Below are positions 18,222 to 27,779 of a stretch of DNA of 64,000 bases, one piece after another. Each line of letters begins with the position of its first letter. Within the stretch, counting starts at the first letter, position 1. The notes under the pieces were generated by a model. That model was not told the origin of the DNA. It saw only the letters and a program-made list of their open reading frames with translations, and did no database searches. A program made the translations under genes and the position numbers. Source of the DNA: QHXW01 sp963752965 (lineage in GTDB: Bacteria > Acidobacteriota > Terriglobia > Bryobacterales > Bryobacteraceae); the NCBI GenBank assembly GCA_963752965.1, contig CAVWAJ010000008.1, positions 620,001 to 684,000 of the forward strand. The letters are read 5' to 3'.

Positions 18222-19724
18222 ATGGCGAGAGCGTCCAATAAAATCACCTCACGCCTCGCAAGCACCGCACTTGCGGCCGTGGTGACGTTCTTGACAGCCT
18301 GCAGCATCGGCCCAAAGTACACGAGACCTTTAGCGCCGGTCCCGCCCTCTTACAAGGAGCTCGGAGCGCCGAATGTGGACGGCGATTGGAAGCCGGCTCA
18401 ACCGCGTGACGATGCCGCGCGTGGCAAGTGGTGGGAAAGTTTCGAAGATCCTCATTTGAACGAGCTCGAAGAAAAGCTCAATATTTCGAACCAGAATATC
18501 GCTGCTGCCGCGGCAAATGTCCAGGCCGCCCGGGCCATGACTCGGGAAGCCCGTGCACAGTACTTTCCGACGCTCACAGCCAATCCGGGCATCACAAATT
18601 CCCGCTTGTCCAACGGATTTGGCAGGCCGCTTGGCATCACATTTACGAATTATTCATTGCCTTTCGACGCGTCTTGGGAGCCTGATCTGTGGGGCCGCAT
18701 TCGAAACACGGTGAAAGCAAACACGTTCGCCGAACAGGCAAGTGTGGCCGATCTGGAAAATGTTCGCCTATCCGCGCAAGCCGATCTCGCCAGCGATTAC
18801 TACGACCTTCGCGCGCAGGACGCGCTGAAGCAGCTACTTGATTCCACGGTAAGCGCCTATCAGGAGGCGCTTGAGATTACGCGCGACTTGTACAGAGCTG
18901 GGGTCGGCAACGATGAAGCGGTCGCGCAGGCAGAAGCTCAATTGAACGCTACGCAAGCGCAGGATACAGATCTTGGCGTTCTCCGCGCCCAATATGAACA
19001 CGCGATCGCACTTCTGACCGGCCAACCTGCATCGACATTTTCGTTTTCCGTGGAGGCCGTAAGAACGGTCACTCCGCCAATCCCGGTTGGGATTCCTTCC
19101 GAGCTTCTGGAACGCCGCCCCGATATCGCCTCTGCGGAACGTGCGGTCGCCCAGGCAAATGCACAGATCGGCATCGCGAAGACCGCCTTCTTCCCGGCGA
19201 TCATACTGAGCGCCTCAGCTGGGTTTCAAAGCTTGTCGATCGCAAAGTGGATCGAATGGCCGAGCCGGATTTGGTCGGCGGGTCCGAGCCTGACGCAGAC
19301 GATTTTCGATGCAGGATTGCGCAGGGCCACGGTCCAACAGTTCCAGGCCTCCTATGATCAAACCGTCGCGAACTACAGGGAGACAGTGCTGACGGCCTTC
19401 CAACAGGTCGAAGACAACCTGGCAGCTCTGAGAATCCTCGCACTAGCGATCGAGCAACAAGATGACGCGATCGAATCAGCCAATCGGAGTCTTCGGGAAG
19501 CCGAGGTCCGGTACAAAGCCGGAATCGATCCGTACCTAAACGTGATCACTGCGCAAACTGTTTTGTTGAACGACCAGGAAACGGCAGTGAACCTCCGAAT
19601 GCAACGGATGCTGGCAGGCGTCCAGTTGATTAAAGCGCTGGGTGGCGGATGGGATGCCTCTCAGATTCCTTCGTCAAAGGAGCTCGGAAGGAGGTTTCCA
19701 ACTGGAACTAGTGCCAAAAACTGA
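18222..19724 (+). CDS. Outer-membrane efflux lipoprotein (NodT/TolC-like)
   Basis: 500 residues. Signal peptide with lipobox LTAC (Cys about 27) followed by SIGPKYTRP, typical of NodT-family lipoproteins. Two OEP repeats with long Ala/Gln-rich helices; conserved WWESFEDPHLNELEEKL, FDASWEPDLWGRIRNTV and ELLERRPDIASAERAVAQANAQIG. Forms the trimeric exit duct. Last gene of the exporter row; three bases after the adaptor stop. No clear terminator hairpin seen in the 75 bases before the convergent gene. Confidence 0.92.
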   Translation: MARASNKITSRLASTALAAVVTFLTACSIGPKYTRPLAPVPPSYKELGAPNVDGDWKPAQPRDDAARGKWWESFEDPHLNELEEKLNISNQNIAAAAANVQAARAMTREARAQYFPTLTANPGITNSRLSNGFGRPLGITFTNYSLPFDASWEPDLWGRIRNTVKANTFAEQASVADLENVRLSAQADLASDYYDLRAQDALKQLLDSTVSAYQEALEITRDLYRAGVGNDEAVAQAEAQLNATQAQDTDLGVLRAQYEHAIALLTGQPASTFSFSVEAVRTVTPPIPVGIPSELLERRPDIASAERAVAQANAQIGIAKTAFFPAIILSASAGFQSLSIAKWIEWPSRIWSAGPSLTQTIFDAGLRRATVQQFQASYDQTVANYRETVLTAFQQVEDNLAALRILALAIEQQDDAIESANRSLREAEVRYKAGIDPYLNVITAQTVLLNDQETAVNLRMQRMLAGVQLIKALGGGWDASQIPSSKELGRRFPTGTSAKN

Positions 19725-19799
19725 ACCATTCGTCGGCACAGGGAACGGGGGTGAGTTCTACACTGATGCTGGAGCGCTTCCTCAGATTGGCTCTGCAGT

Positions 19800-21533
19800 T
19801 TACAACGCCAACGCGGGTTCAACTTCATACCGCTCCAGAATCGTCTTTATCAGTTCGTCGCGCAGGCTCTCAACGTACCCGAGGCGATGTCGCTGCTCCA
19901 CTTTGCGAACATCCGATGCGAGAGGATGATCGTGAAACACCTCCGCAATCCATAGCGAGAAGTCTCCTCGAAGCGCATGTCCATCAAGCACACCACTCGG
20001 GACACTTCCAAGTGACGAGACAAGCTCCTGCAACGTTCGACTTGGCGACCCAACTGGCCTGCCATCCGCCGTGAACACGAATTCACGTCCGCTCGCTACT
20101 GGTACATCAAGATACTTGGACCTATGGCGGACATGCGCGGTCAAGCGAGGTATCAATGTGAAGCGCTGCAGCTTCCCCGACGCTTCTGGCGCGCACGGCA
20201 AAAGAACTGCTTGGCCATCGGCCAATCCTGCAAGCGTAGCGCTCCAATCGCCAGTGCCGTTGCCAAATAGTGTCTGCATCGCCTTGACCTCATGTGGGTC
20301 CGTAGTGCGCGTGACGCCTATGACTTCCATGGCTTTGCGGACATCAGAGTTAAGGTCAGACGGCCGGTAAGTGACAAGCGTGTACGCGCCCAAGTCAAGG
20401 TCTAGCAGTTGGTCGACGTTCGCATCCTGGAGGAAGTAATGAGCTTCATCGACGACGATTCTGTGAGGTAGCCCTGTGTTTCTCCTAAGAGATGCGAGCA
20501 TGGGTAGAAGGGATTTGAGATAGTTGACTTTCTCCTTGTATTGCACGCGTGAGAGGTTGATCACCACGCTCATGTCTGGATGCCGCAGCATGCGAGCCAG
20601 ATCGGGTAATGATGGTGGAGGGTCGTCACCTCCCCATGCGACCACGCGGGGTAGAGCTTCCAGTTGTTCGTAGTCGCCTTCCGGATCAATTACACACGTG
20701 CAGTAATCGTGCAGCATGAGCTGTTCGCAGTAAAGCCCCGTGAGCCAGGACTTTCCGGATCGTGGGTCTCCCGCTACGAGGACGTTGCGACCACGGATCG
20801 ATAATCCGAGTCCCTCGCCACTATCGGTCACACCGAGCATGATTTTACCCTTGCCAATCCGGTCGGGCGGCAGTCGCATACTTGTTGCGGCCTGACGGAT
20901 GTATGGGGCAACGGCATTCGGACCATCTCCGCGTATGACCTCGTCCGCACTCCTCTGAAGAGCTGGACTTCCCCAGCCAACCGCTGCACCGATCTCGCAA
21001 GCCGCGAGAAGGTCATGATCGTTTTCCGCGTCGCCAATTGCGATTGCGTTGTGAGCCGATAAACGCAGCGCGGTTAGGGTTTGGCGAAGGCCAGTGGCTT
21101 TACTGATCCCCTGCGGGAGCACCATGACGCGGCCACGGTTGAACAACAGCACCAGCGGCAGTTCGAGCTCGCGGATGACGGCTAAGATCCGGGGAGCCAA
21201 TGTTGCGTCGGTCTCCACGATACATTGGCCCACGGCGAAGTCGATCGCACGGCGGCGGAGTTCATCAAGAAACACTGGCGGCGGAGGATGACCGCTCAAC
21301 CAGGAATGACCGTTCGGAAAGGCTAGTACTGCCCCATTTTCCGCTACCACGGCGTCAACGAACTGCAGATTTCCTACTACCCGCTTCAGGTCTGAGAGAA
21401 TACGGCCGGTCACGAGGATGACTACGATTCCGCGCCCACGCACTTCTGCGATCGCGGCCCCTACATCCGAATCGAGTATTCCATCGCGCGCGATCGTTCC
21501 ATCGTAATCGAGTGCCAGTACACCGAACTTCAA
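19800..21533 (-). CDS. HAD-IIB phosphatase fused to HerA/DUF87-like ATPase
   Basis: 577 residues from TTG 21533 with AAGGAGGA upstream. Residues 1-225 form a Cof-type HAD hydrolase: motif I LDYDGT (8-13), cap domain about 85-150, Lys in ISKATG, motif IV GDAENDHD (167-174). Residues about 240-480 are a P-loop ATPase: Walker A GDPRSGKS (255-262), DPEGDY, Walker B HRIVVDEAH (357-365), like HerA/DUF87 proteins. The last 100 residues resemble no domain I know. Starts 25 bases after the MgtA gene, so probably one operon. Function unknown; perhaps phosphate signalling coupled to transport. Confidence 0.8.
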   Translation of the reverse strand: MKFGVLALDYDGTIARDGILDSDVGAAIAEVRGRGIVVILVTGRILSDLKRVVGNLQFVDAVVAENGAVLAFPNGHSWLSGHPPPPVFLDELRRRAIDFAVGQCIVETDATLAPRILAVIRELELPLVLLFNRGRVMVLPQGISKATGLRQTLTALRLSAHNAIAIGDAENDHDLLAACEIGAAVGWGSPALQRSADEVIRGDGPNAVAPYIRQAATSMRLPPDRIGKGKIMLGVTDSGEGLGLSIRGRNVLVAGDPRSGKSWLTGLYCEQLMLHDYCTCVIDPEGDYEQLEALPRVVAWGGDDPPPSLPDLARMLRHPDMSVVINLSRVQYKEKVNYLKSLLPMLASLRRNTGLPHRIVVDEAHYFLQDANVDQLLDLDLGAYTLVTYRPSDLNSDVRKAMEVIGVTRTTDPHEVKAMQTLFGNGTGDWSATLAGLADGQAVLLPCAPEASGKLQRFTLIPRLTAHVRHRSKYLDVPVASGREFVFTADGRPVGSPSRTLQELVSSLGSVPSGVLDGHALRGDFSLWIAEVFHDHPLASDVRKVEQRHRLGYVESLRDELIKTILERYEVEPALAL

Positions 21534-21558
21534 GAATCCTCCTTCGTCTCGTCCTTAC

Positions 21559-24102
21559 CTATGACCAATTCCCTCGCGCCGCTTCAGTACTCCTCCCAGC
21601 AGTGCGACCAAGAAGAACTCGCTTACCGAATTCCACGAGCACCAGGTACACGATCGTTGCTGACGCGAGAAAGGCGAAGTAGGTTCGCGGCAGCGGCACG
21701 AAGCCGAATGGCCCCGCCAGCGGACTGTACGGTAATAAAATGCCGGCGGCCACGATCGCCAGTGTGGTTATTGTCAGGGGCCGGCTCGCCCGGCTTCGCA
21801 TCGGATTCTTGGCCGTGCGAATGACAAAGATCACCAGCGTTTGCGTGGCCAGCGACTCGACAAACCAACCCGTGTGGAAAAGCACTTGACCCGCATGGAA
21901 GTGGTGCAACATGACGTAGAAGGTCAGGAAATCGAAAATCGAGCTGATCGGCCCGATGAACACCATGAACTTCCGGATCAGACTAATGTCCCAGCGTTTT
22001 GGCTTTTGAAGAAATTCGTCGTCCACATTGTCGGTAGGGATGGTAATTTGCGACACATCGTACATGAAGTTGTTCAGCAGTATTTGCGTGGACAGCATGG
22101 GGAGAAACGGCAGGAAGAGCGAAGCACCCGCCATGCTGAACATATTGCCGAAGTTCGAGCTGGTGCCCATCAACAGGTACTTCATCACGTTTCCGAAAGC
22201 CTTGCGCCCTTCGAGGATGCCGCTGGCGAGAACGTCGAGACCGGGCTCGACGAGAATGATGTCAGCGGCTTCCCGGGCCACGTCCACGGCCGTCGAGACG
22301 GAGATGCCCACGTCGGCGGCGTGAAGCGACGGGGCGTCATTGATTCCATCGCCCATGAATCCGACAACGTGGCCGCGATGTTTCAGAGCCAGGAGGATGC
22401 GGTTCTTCTGCGCCGGCGAGACTCGCGCGAAAACCTTGGTCTGCTCTGCGACGTGCTCCAACGCGGCATCCGTCATCGCCTCGAGTTCATCGCCGAGCAC
22501 GATCTTGCCCGATTCGAGCCCAACCTGGCTGCAAACGTGAGCTGTGACCAGGTCCCCGTCTCCAGTAATGATCTTCACCTCTACGCCGTCCCCCCGCAGC
22601 GCGGCTATGGTCTTGCCAGCGTCCGGCAAAGGCGGGTCGGAAAAGGTGAGAAAGCCCGCCAGCGTGAGGTCCTTTTCGTCGGCAGCCGAATAGTTGGGAC
22701 GTGCCTCGACGTCGGCGTAAGCAACCGCGAGCACCCGAAATCCCTGCCGGCTCAACTCTTCGTAAGTCTTCCGGCAGAGCTCCAGCGCGGCTGCATCCAG
22801 AGCAGCAGTGCGGCCGTCCGATTCGTAAGTGCCCGAGCGTGCCAAGATTCCCTCGGGTGCGCCCTTTGTGATCAAAATCCGCCGCGATTGCCGCTCCACG
22901 ACGATCGACAGCCGGCGGCGCTCGAAATCGTACGGAATTTCGTCCCGCTTTTCGTAGCCCGTCGCCTCCTCTGGTTCAGGGTTTTGCAGGATGGCCATGT
23001 CGAGCGGACTTGTGATGCCCGTCTCGAACTTGCTATTGAGATATGCCAGTGTGAATACTCGCTGCGACGGATCTCCAAAGGCATTGAGAGACCGGTCAAG
23101 GGCCATATTGCCGCTGGTGAGCGTCCCGGTCTTGTCACTGCACAGCACGTCGACGCTGCCGAAGTTCTGGATCGCGGCGAGGTGTTTGACGATCACCTTC
23201 TTACGAGCCATGGCCCGCGCGCCCTTGGAGAGGGTCACGGAGACAATCATGGGGAGAAACTCCGGGGTCAGGCCGACCGCCAATGCAACGGCAAACAGTA
23301 GCGACTGAAAAGGATCCCGATGCCTGACTACACTGACCACGACCAGGAAGACGACCAGGAAGAACACAGTGCGGGTGATGAGGAGACTGAAGTCCTTCAG
23401 GCCCTGATCAAACGCAGTCTGCTCGGGGCGCGAGGCAAGTCGGGCGGCGATGTCGCCGAAAGAGGTTTTGGCGCCAGTGGCGACGACCACAGCGCTCGCT
23501 GTTCCGCTGACGACGGAAGTCCCCAGGAAAACCATGTTCTCCGCATCGGGCTTGGTGGAGACTTCCTCGCCACGCACCTGCTTCTCCACCGGCATCGACT
23601 CACCTGTCAACGCCGCTTGTTGAATGTAGAGATCGCGGGATTCCAGCAAGCGCGCGTCCGCTGGGACTAGATCTCCGGCCGACAGCCGTACGACGTCACC
23701 GGGAACAACATTGATTCGCCGGATTTCCTGCCACTTCCCGTCGCGCAGCACGGTGGCGGTGGGCGCGACGCGCTGCTGCAACTGCTTGATCGCTTTCTGC
23801 GACGTATGGGTTTGGGTAAAGTCGAGCACGTTGCTGAGCAGGACGATGGCGATGATGATCCCTGCGTCCGCGGCGTCCCCGAGGAAAGCGGAACTAACTG
23901 CGGCGATCAGCAATATCAACACCAGTGGATTTAGGAAAAGACGGAGAAAGTCGAGAACTGCGGATTGGCGCTTGGGAGGGGCAGGGTCATTAGGGCCATA
24001 CTGCTTGAGTCGCGTCTCGGCTTCCTGGGATGTCAATCCGTTGGCTGCTGCTGGAGCGTTCACTGCTTGGGCAGTGGGCTCGGCTAAGTTCTGAACGCTC
24101 AT
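21559..24102 (-). CDS. mgtA: Magnesium-transporting P-type ATPase (MgtA/P3B type)
   Basis: 847 residues. Cation-ATPase N-terminus (1-65), transmembrane pairs, actuator loop with TGES (165-168), phosphorylation site DKTGT (Asp about 323), hinge GDGINDAPSLHAADVGISV and a C-terminal helix bundle. The M4 motif GLTPEFLPM matches Mg2+-importing MgtA/MgtB rather than Ca2+ pumps. Inner membrane; imports Mg2+ down its gradient at the cost of ATP. No leader ORF or riboswitch was recognised in the 62 bases before the divergent gene. Followed by the HAD-ATPase fusion. Confidence 0.88.
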   Translation of the reverse strand: MSVQNLAEPTAQAVNAPAAANGLTSQEAETRLKQYGPNDPAPPKRQSAVLDFLRLFLNPLVLILLIAAVSSAFLGDAADAGIIIAIVLLSNVLDFTQTHTSQKAIKQLQQRVAPTATVLRDGKWQEIRRINVVPGDVVRLSAGDLVPADARLLESRDLYIQQAALTGESMPVEKQVRGEEVSTKPDAENMVFLGTSVVSGTASAVVVATGAKTSFGDIAARLASRPEQTAFDQGLKDFSLLITRTVFFLVVFLVVVSVVRHRDPFQSLLFAVALAVGLTPEFLPMIVSVTLSKGARAMARKKVIVKHLAAIQNFGSVDVLCSDKTGTLTSGNMALDRSLNAFGDPSQRVFTLAYLNSKFETGITSPLDMAILQNPEPEEATGYEKRDEIPYDFERRRLSIVVERQSRRILITKGAPEGILARSGTYESDGRTAALDAAALELCRKTYEELSRQGFRVLAVAYADVEARPNYSAADEKDLTLAGFLTFSDPPLPDAGKTIAALRGDGVEVKIITGDGDLVTAHVCSQVGLESGKIVLGDELEAMTDAALEHVAEQTKVFARVSPAQKNRILLALKHRGHVVGFMGDGINDAPSLHAADVGISVSTAVDVAREAADIILVEPGLDVLASGILEGRKAFGNVMKYLLMGTSSNFGNMFSMAGASLFLPFLPMLSTQILLNNFMYDVSQITIPTDNVDDEFLQKPKRWDISLIRKFMVFIGPISSIFDFLTFYVMLHHFHAGQVLFHTGWFVESLATQTLVIFVIRTAKNPMRSRASRPLTITTLAIVAAGILLPYSPLAGPFGFVPLPRTYFAFLASATIVYLVLVEFGKRVLLGRTAGRSTEAARGNWS

Positions 24103-24164
24103 CTCATCACCTGTTATTTCCGTGGTTATCCACTTGACGCAAAGGGTGTGTTACGCTCAGAAGA

Positions 24165-24953
24165 ATGCAGAAACCAACGTTCCCTGTATTCTTCGTCGAA
24201 GTACGAAAGCACTGGGAGGCGTGTTTCGGCACGACATTCGCGGTGTTTCTAGCCCTTATTCAATATCTAGTTTTGACCTTAGCTCCTCCGGCAAATATTC
24301 CAGTATGGGTAAAGTCTTTTCCGGCGTGGTTGTGGCTCGCTATCGGCTGCCTCTTACTGTTTTGGTCCTCTTACCTCGTGTGGAAAGATAAACAGATAGC
24401 ATTAAATGTGTCTAAAGCGAGAGCAGATGAACTCCAGGGCCGTCCTGACATCACACTTCGCTGCGGGCGCGGATTAGGAAACAATTCAGAGAACAATTAC
24501 GTTTTCGATGCACGAGACAGTGGGCCGGTTCATGCGGTGAATGTTTTTATCCACGACATCGTGCTACCCATGTCGGCCGCTACAGAAAAGAACTGTCTAC
24601 TCATGGACGAAAAGTACACACAGACTGGCCACGACCCAATTGTAAGGCATTCTGGGTGGAATAAGCGCATTGTGCATTTTGACAAGGTAGACATACCGGT
24701 TCATCACAGCTGGTATACAAAGATCCCGTTTGTTATCGAAAACATGGGGACGTTGCAAAGATACAAGTTTCATGATGCATTGGCCGAAAGTGAACGGCCA
24801 GACGGCTACATTTTGCGAATACCAGTTACCTTGGAATTCTCAAACAAAGATGGCGCTACATGGAAGCAGTATTACGAACTCGAACACAAACTGCTGCCAG
24901 AGAAGACGGGCCACCTCACGCTTACTTACCGTAGGATCGAGCGTACCAAATGA
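24165..24953 (+). CDS. Unknown protein with two N-terminal membrane helices
   Basis: 262 residues. Helices at about 20-40 (TTFAVFLALIQYLVLTLA) and 50-68 (FPAWLWLAIGCLLLFWSSYLVW), then a short coiled segment and a soluble domain of about 170 residues rich in beta strands (HAVNVFIHDIVLP, YILRIPVTLEF, HLTLTYRRIE). No catalytic motif is recognised. Base usage is more AT-rich than neighbours, and a broken IS lies directly downstream, so recent acquisition is possible. Divergent from mgtA. Confidence 0.65.
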   Translation: MQKPTFPVFFVEVRKHWEACFGTTFAVFLALIQYLVLTLAPPANIPVWVKSFPAWLWLAIGCLLLFWSSYLVWKDKQIALNVSKARADELQGRPDITLRCGRGLGNNSENNYVFDARDSGPVHAVNVFIHDIVLPMSAATEKNCLLMDEKYTQTGHDPIVRHSGWNKRIVHFDKVDIPVHHSWYTKIPFVIENMGTLQRYKFHDALAESERPDGYILRIPVTLEFSNKDGATWKQYYELEHKLLPEKTGHLTLTYRRIERTK

Positions 24954-25074
24954 GCCGATGGATTGCAATTCTCACCAACTTGGAGTCCCGGCTTTTGCCA
25001 TCGCCTGCCACGGATGCGTGGTGATATACAGGGGACGTTCAAGATGGCTTGCCGGAGACTGACCAATGAATAAA

Positions 25075-25993
25075 TTACGCAGATTTGTCGGTCAGTTGTT
25101 TGTACTCCATTTTGGGGGATTTTAGGAGCCGAATCAGTGTGTCGCGAAACAGATACGGGTTGTCGCGGTTGTTGAATCTCCACTCGAACTCGTCAAGGTA
25201 GGCATCAAGATGCTTGGCACTGACCTGATGGAAAGAACCAACGATCGAACGCTTGAACAGCGACCATACGCCCTCGACCGAATTCGTATGAACGTCGCCA
25301 CGCACCCACTCTTCGGCATGGTGGTTGACCGTCTCGTGCGTCGTGTCTTCGTCAGCGATCCCGAGGTACCCTGGGTTTTCATCTGTCATGATGCGCTCGG
25401 TCTCCGGCTCGGTGGTCTCCTTCACGAAGGCGTGGAGTACCTTTTTTGGTAGCTTTCTTCCGGCGCTCGACTCTCAGCCGTATTGCGCCCCCACGTTCGA
25501 CCGCGCCGAGTACCATAGTTTTGTTATCGAGATTCCCGCTTCCTATGTAACGCTGCTTGCCGCCAATGTAGGATTCGTCAATTTCCACGATCCCCTTCAG
25601 CCTAGGAGCATTGGCTTCTTCTACAGCCTTGCGGATACGATGGCAAAGATACCACGCGGTCTGATAGCTTACTTTCAGAGTGCGCTTCAACTGGTTGGCG
25701 GACATACCCTTTTTGGATTCCGACATCAGGTAGGTTACGAGAAACCACCTCCAGAGAGACAGATGCGAGTCATGGAAGATAGTACCCGCTGTGACGCTAA
25801 ACTGATAGTGGCAGAGGTCGCAATCGTACTGGAACCGATCATGAATTTTTGTGGCTTTGCCGAAGCAGCGTGGGCAGATCGGACCTTTAGGCCAACGGAG
25901 ATGCTCCAGGCACGCCCGGCAGCGGTCATCGGAACCAAACTGTTCAATCAGTTCGACGAGGTTAACACGTTCTGGGATTGAGGTATTATTCAA
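25075..25993 (-). pseudogene. IS1595-family (ISXO2-like) transposase, frameshifted
   Basis: The first part (25993-about 25440) has the N-terminal zinc ribbon CRACLEHLRWPKGPICPRC and the start of the ISXO2 catalytic core (VEIDESYIGGKQR). The second part (about 25440-25075) continues in another frame with VKETTEPE..., NHHAEEWVRG, THTNSVEGVWSLFKRSI-like and FNNRDN motifs. The frames meet in a run of six adenines (minus strand, about 25440-25450); removing one A restores a single frame of about 305 residues. Start is probably TTG 25993. Element ends and target repeats were not resolved. Confidence 0.82.
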
Positions 25994-26001
25994 AGATCAC
26001 C

Positions 26002-26148
26002 ATGCGCAAGAAGAAGCAACCTAGCAGCATGACCAACGATGAACTCATACGGCATCTATTCCACCCAAACGTAGTTAAGCACCTAAAGAAGGCAGTCGCC
26101 GAAGCGGATGCCAAGTCATCGAAGGTAACAAAGAAGGCCACTAAGTGA
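26002..26148 (+). CDS. 48-aa basic protein next to IS1595 transposase
   Basis: Reading frame ATG 26002 to TGA 26148, 48 residues, Lys-rich at both ends (MRKKKQ... and SKVTKKATK) with a central amphipathic helix NDELIRHLFHPNVVKHLKKAVAEA. It starts only eight bases from the transposase start on the opposite strand. It is likely part of the same element, as small basic ORFs accompany some IS1595 members, but this is recall and not checked. Low complexity makes the call uncertain. Confidence 0.45.
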   Translation: MRKKKQPSSMTNDELIRHLFHPNVVKHLKKAVAEADAKSSKVTKKATK

Positions 26149-26191
26149 ATTATAAGGTAGGAACGTTTTTGTGTCAACTAGATAATCACAG

Positions 26192-26803
26192 TTATTTCAC
26201 CCGCAGTTCCTGGTCCAAGCTTTCTACAAGCCGATCAATGCTTTTTTGGACAGCATGACTCATTTCCGCGACCACCGAGTTTACGTTGCGGGTGTCAACT
26301 CGCAAGGTCTCATCCGCATCACCGGTCCAGACGGTGGCGCCCGCTCGCAGGTTCACCAGTTCGGCCGATAGTTTCGCTTCCACTCGGACACCACCGTTGT
26401 AATCGATCTCTTCAAGCCGTTCGACCCTGCCGACCATGAGATAGTCCTGCTGGTTCTGACCGTCGTATCGCTTTACGAACGAGAACAGTCGGGAGGAGCG
26501 GAGTGAATCAATCACCGCCGTTGTGACGGTCTCAGCCGGATCACCAGCCCACCGATGATAGTCGTAAAAACCAATTTCTCCCGGAGCTTGCCGGTATACA
26601 ATCCTTCCCTGCCGCAGGTAAGGCGGAGTTTCGAACCGGCGTACCGCCACCGTGCCCGGCAGGCGCGTGTCGCTTACCGCCGGAGCTGGCGCCGGAGGAA
26701 GCTCCAGCGCGTAGTAGTTCGGATACCGGATCCCGCCTCCGCAGCCCGCCGTCAGCAGCATCACGGTGCAGGCGCTCGCGCGTACCAGAGCCTTCGTGCT
26801 CAT
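26192..26803 (-). CDS. ABC-type transport auxiliary lipoprotein (PqiC-like)
   Basis: 203 residues. Signal peptide with lipobox LTAGC (Cys about 21), then PNYYALELPPAPAP, the start of an ABC_trans_aux fold with GTVAVRRFETPPYLRQGRIVYR and a C-terminal amphipathic helix. Such lipoproteins sit in the outer membrane and partner with MCE/MlaD proteins in lipid transport. Last gene of the Mla-like operon, ten bases after the MlaD gene. Confidence 0.88.
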   Translation of the reverse strand: MSTKALVRASACTVMLLTAGCGGGIRYPNYYALELPPAPAPAVSDTRLPGTVAVRRFETPPYLRQGRIVYRQAPGEIGFYDYHRWAGDPAETVTTAVIDSLRSSRLFSFVKRYDGQNQQDYLMVGRVERLEEIDYNGGVRVEAKLSAELVNLRAGATVWTGDADETLRVDTRNVNSVVAEMSHAVQKSIDRLVESLDQELRVK

Positions 26804-26813
26804 GGATTCCTCG

Positions 26814-27779
26814 TCATTGGGGAACTTTCCGGTCCTTCGGCTGCTTAATCCGAATCAGACTCCATGGACGCTCCTTCACGGACTCCGTAAGCTCGTTCAG
26901 GTTGTCGGTAGCCATACGAATGTTTTCGAGCGTGTAGGTAACGTCTTGATCTTTCGCGCGCGTCGCCGCCTGCAGATCGCCGATCAGGCCACGCACCTGA
27001 TCGAGCGTCTTCCGCACTTCGGCAAGGTCTGCCTGCAGGGGTTCGCGGACCGCAGTGATCGTCTCGTTCGCGTTGGACACGGTTGCATTCGCATTGTCCA
27101 CGACCGGCGCTACCTTCGCCATCACGCCGTTTGCGTCATTGGTCAGCTTTAGCGCCTGGTCACTAATCTGGTCGATCTTCGGCGATAATCGCGCAACCAT
27201 CGCATCCGTGTTCGCCAGGATCTGAGCCACATGCTGCTGATTCGGCTGGCCAGTGACATCGTTCAGATTCGCGATCAGGTGTCTAGCGTCGCTCGTGACA
27301 TCATTGACGTCCTTTTGTATCGACTCAAGCAGTGTCCGCGTGGAATCTGCAAGGGCCACGATCTTGCGCTGAGTGTCGTCCAGACTTACCGTTTCCACCG
27401 ACGGAATCACCTCGCCCGCCGCTAATCGCGGAGCGTCATTCGCTCCTGTGCTGATGGAGATGACCGGGTTGGTCACCACTGTTACGGATCCGAGCTTGGC
27501 CACGGACTTGGCGTTCAGCGGCGTGCCCGGCTTCACATCCATTAAAATCTCAATCCGAGTTGGGTCTTCCTTGTCAGACCGTACGGCTGTCACAGTACCC
27601 ACCTTGATGCCACCAAACAAGACGTCTGCCCCTGGCTCCAATCCACCCGCGTATCGCAGGTACGTCCTGTAGGGAACGCGTGCCCCTTTGAGCGCTGCGG
27701 TGCTTACGTGATAAATGGTGGCGAGCAGTATCGCCGCACAGATCAGGACGAAGGCGCCGACTTTTGCTTCTGTATTCAT
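26814..27779 (-). CDS. MCE/MlaD-family lipid-binding protein
   Basis: 321 residues. N-terminal anchor helix VGAFVLICAAILLATIYHVS (7-26), one MCE domain (about 35-115) with GLEPGADVLFGGIKVGTV, then a long helical tail (120-300) rich in Asn/Asp/Val. MCE proteins form hexameric rings that shuttle phospholipids between membranes. ATG overlaps the ATPase stop by four bases (ATGA). Longer than E. coli MlaD (183), closer to actinobacterial/Pqi-like forms with needle-like tails. Confidence 0.9.
   Translation of the reverse strand: MNTEAKVGAFVLICAAILLATIYHVSTAALKGARVPYRTYLRYAGGLEPGADVLFGGIKVGTVTAVRSDKEDPTRIEILMDVKPGTPLNAKSVAKLGSVTVVTNPVISISTGANDAPRLAAGEVIPSVETVSLDDTQRKIVALADSTRTLLESIQKDVNDVTSDARHLIANLNDVTGQPNQQHVAQILANTDAMVARLSPKIDQISDQALKLTNDANGVMAKVAPVVDNANATVSNANETITAVREPLQADLAEVRKTLDQVRGLIGDLQAATRAKDQDVTYTLENIRMATDNLNELTESVKERPWSLIRIKQPKDRKVPQ

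Noticed and set aside
21841..23301. Plus-strand frame of 486 codons opposite mgtA
   Set aside because: Antisense to a clear P-type ATPase; composition is Arg/His-rich without any motif.
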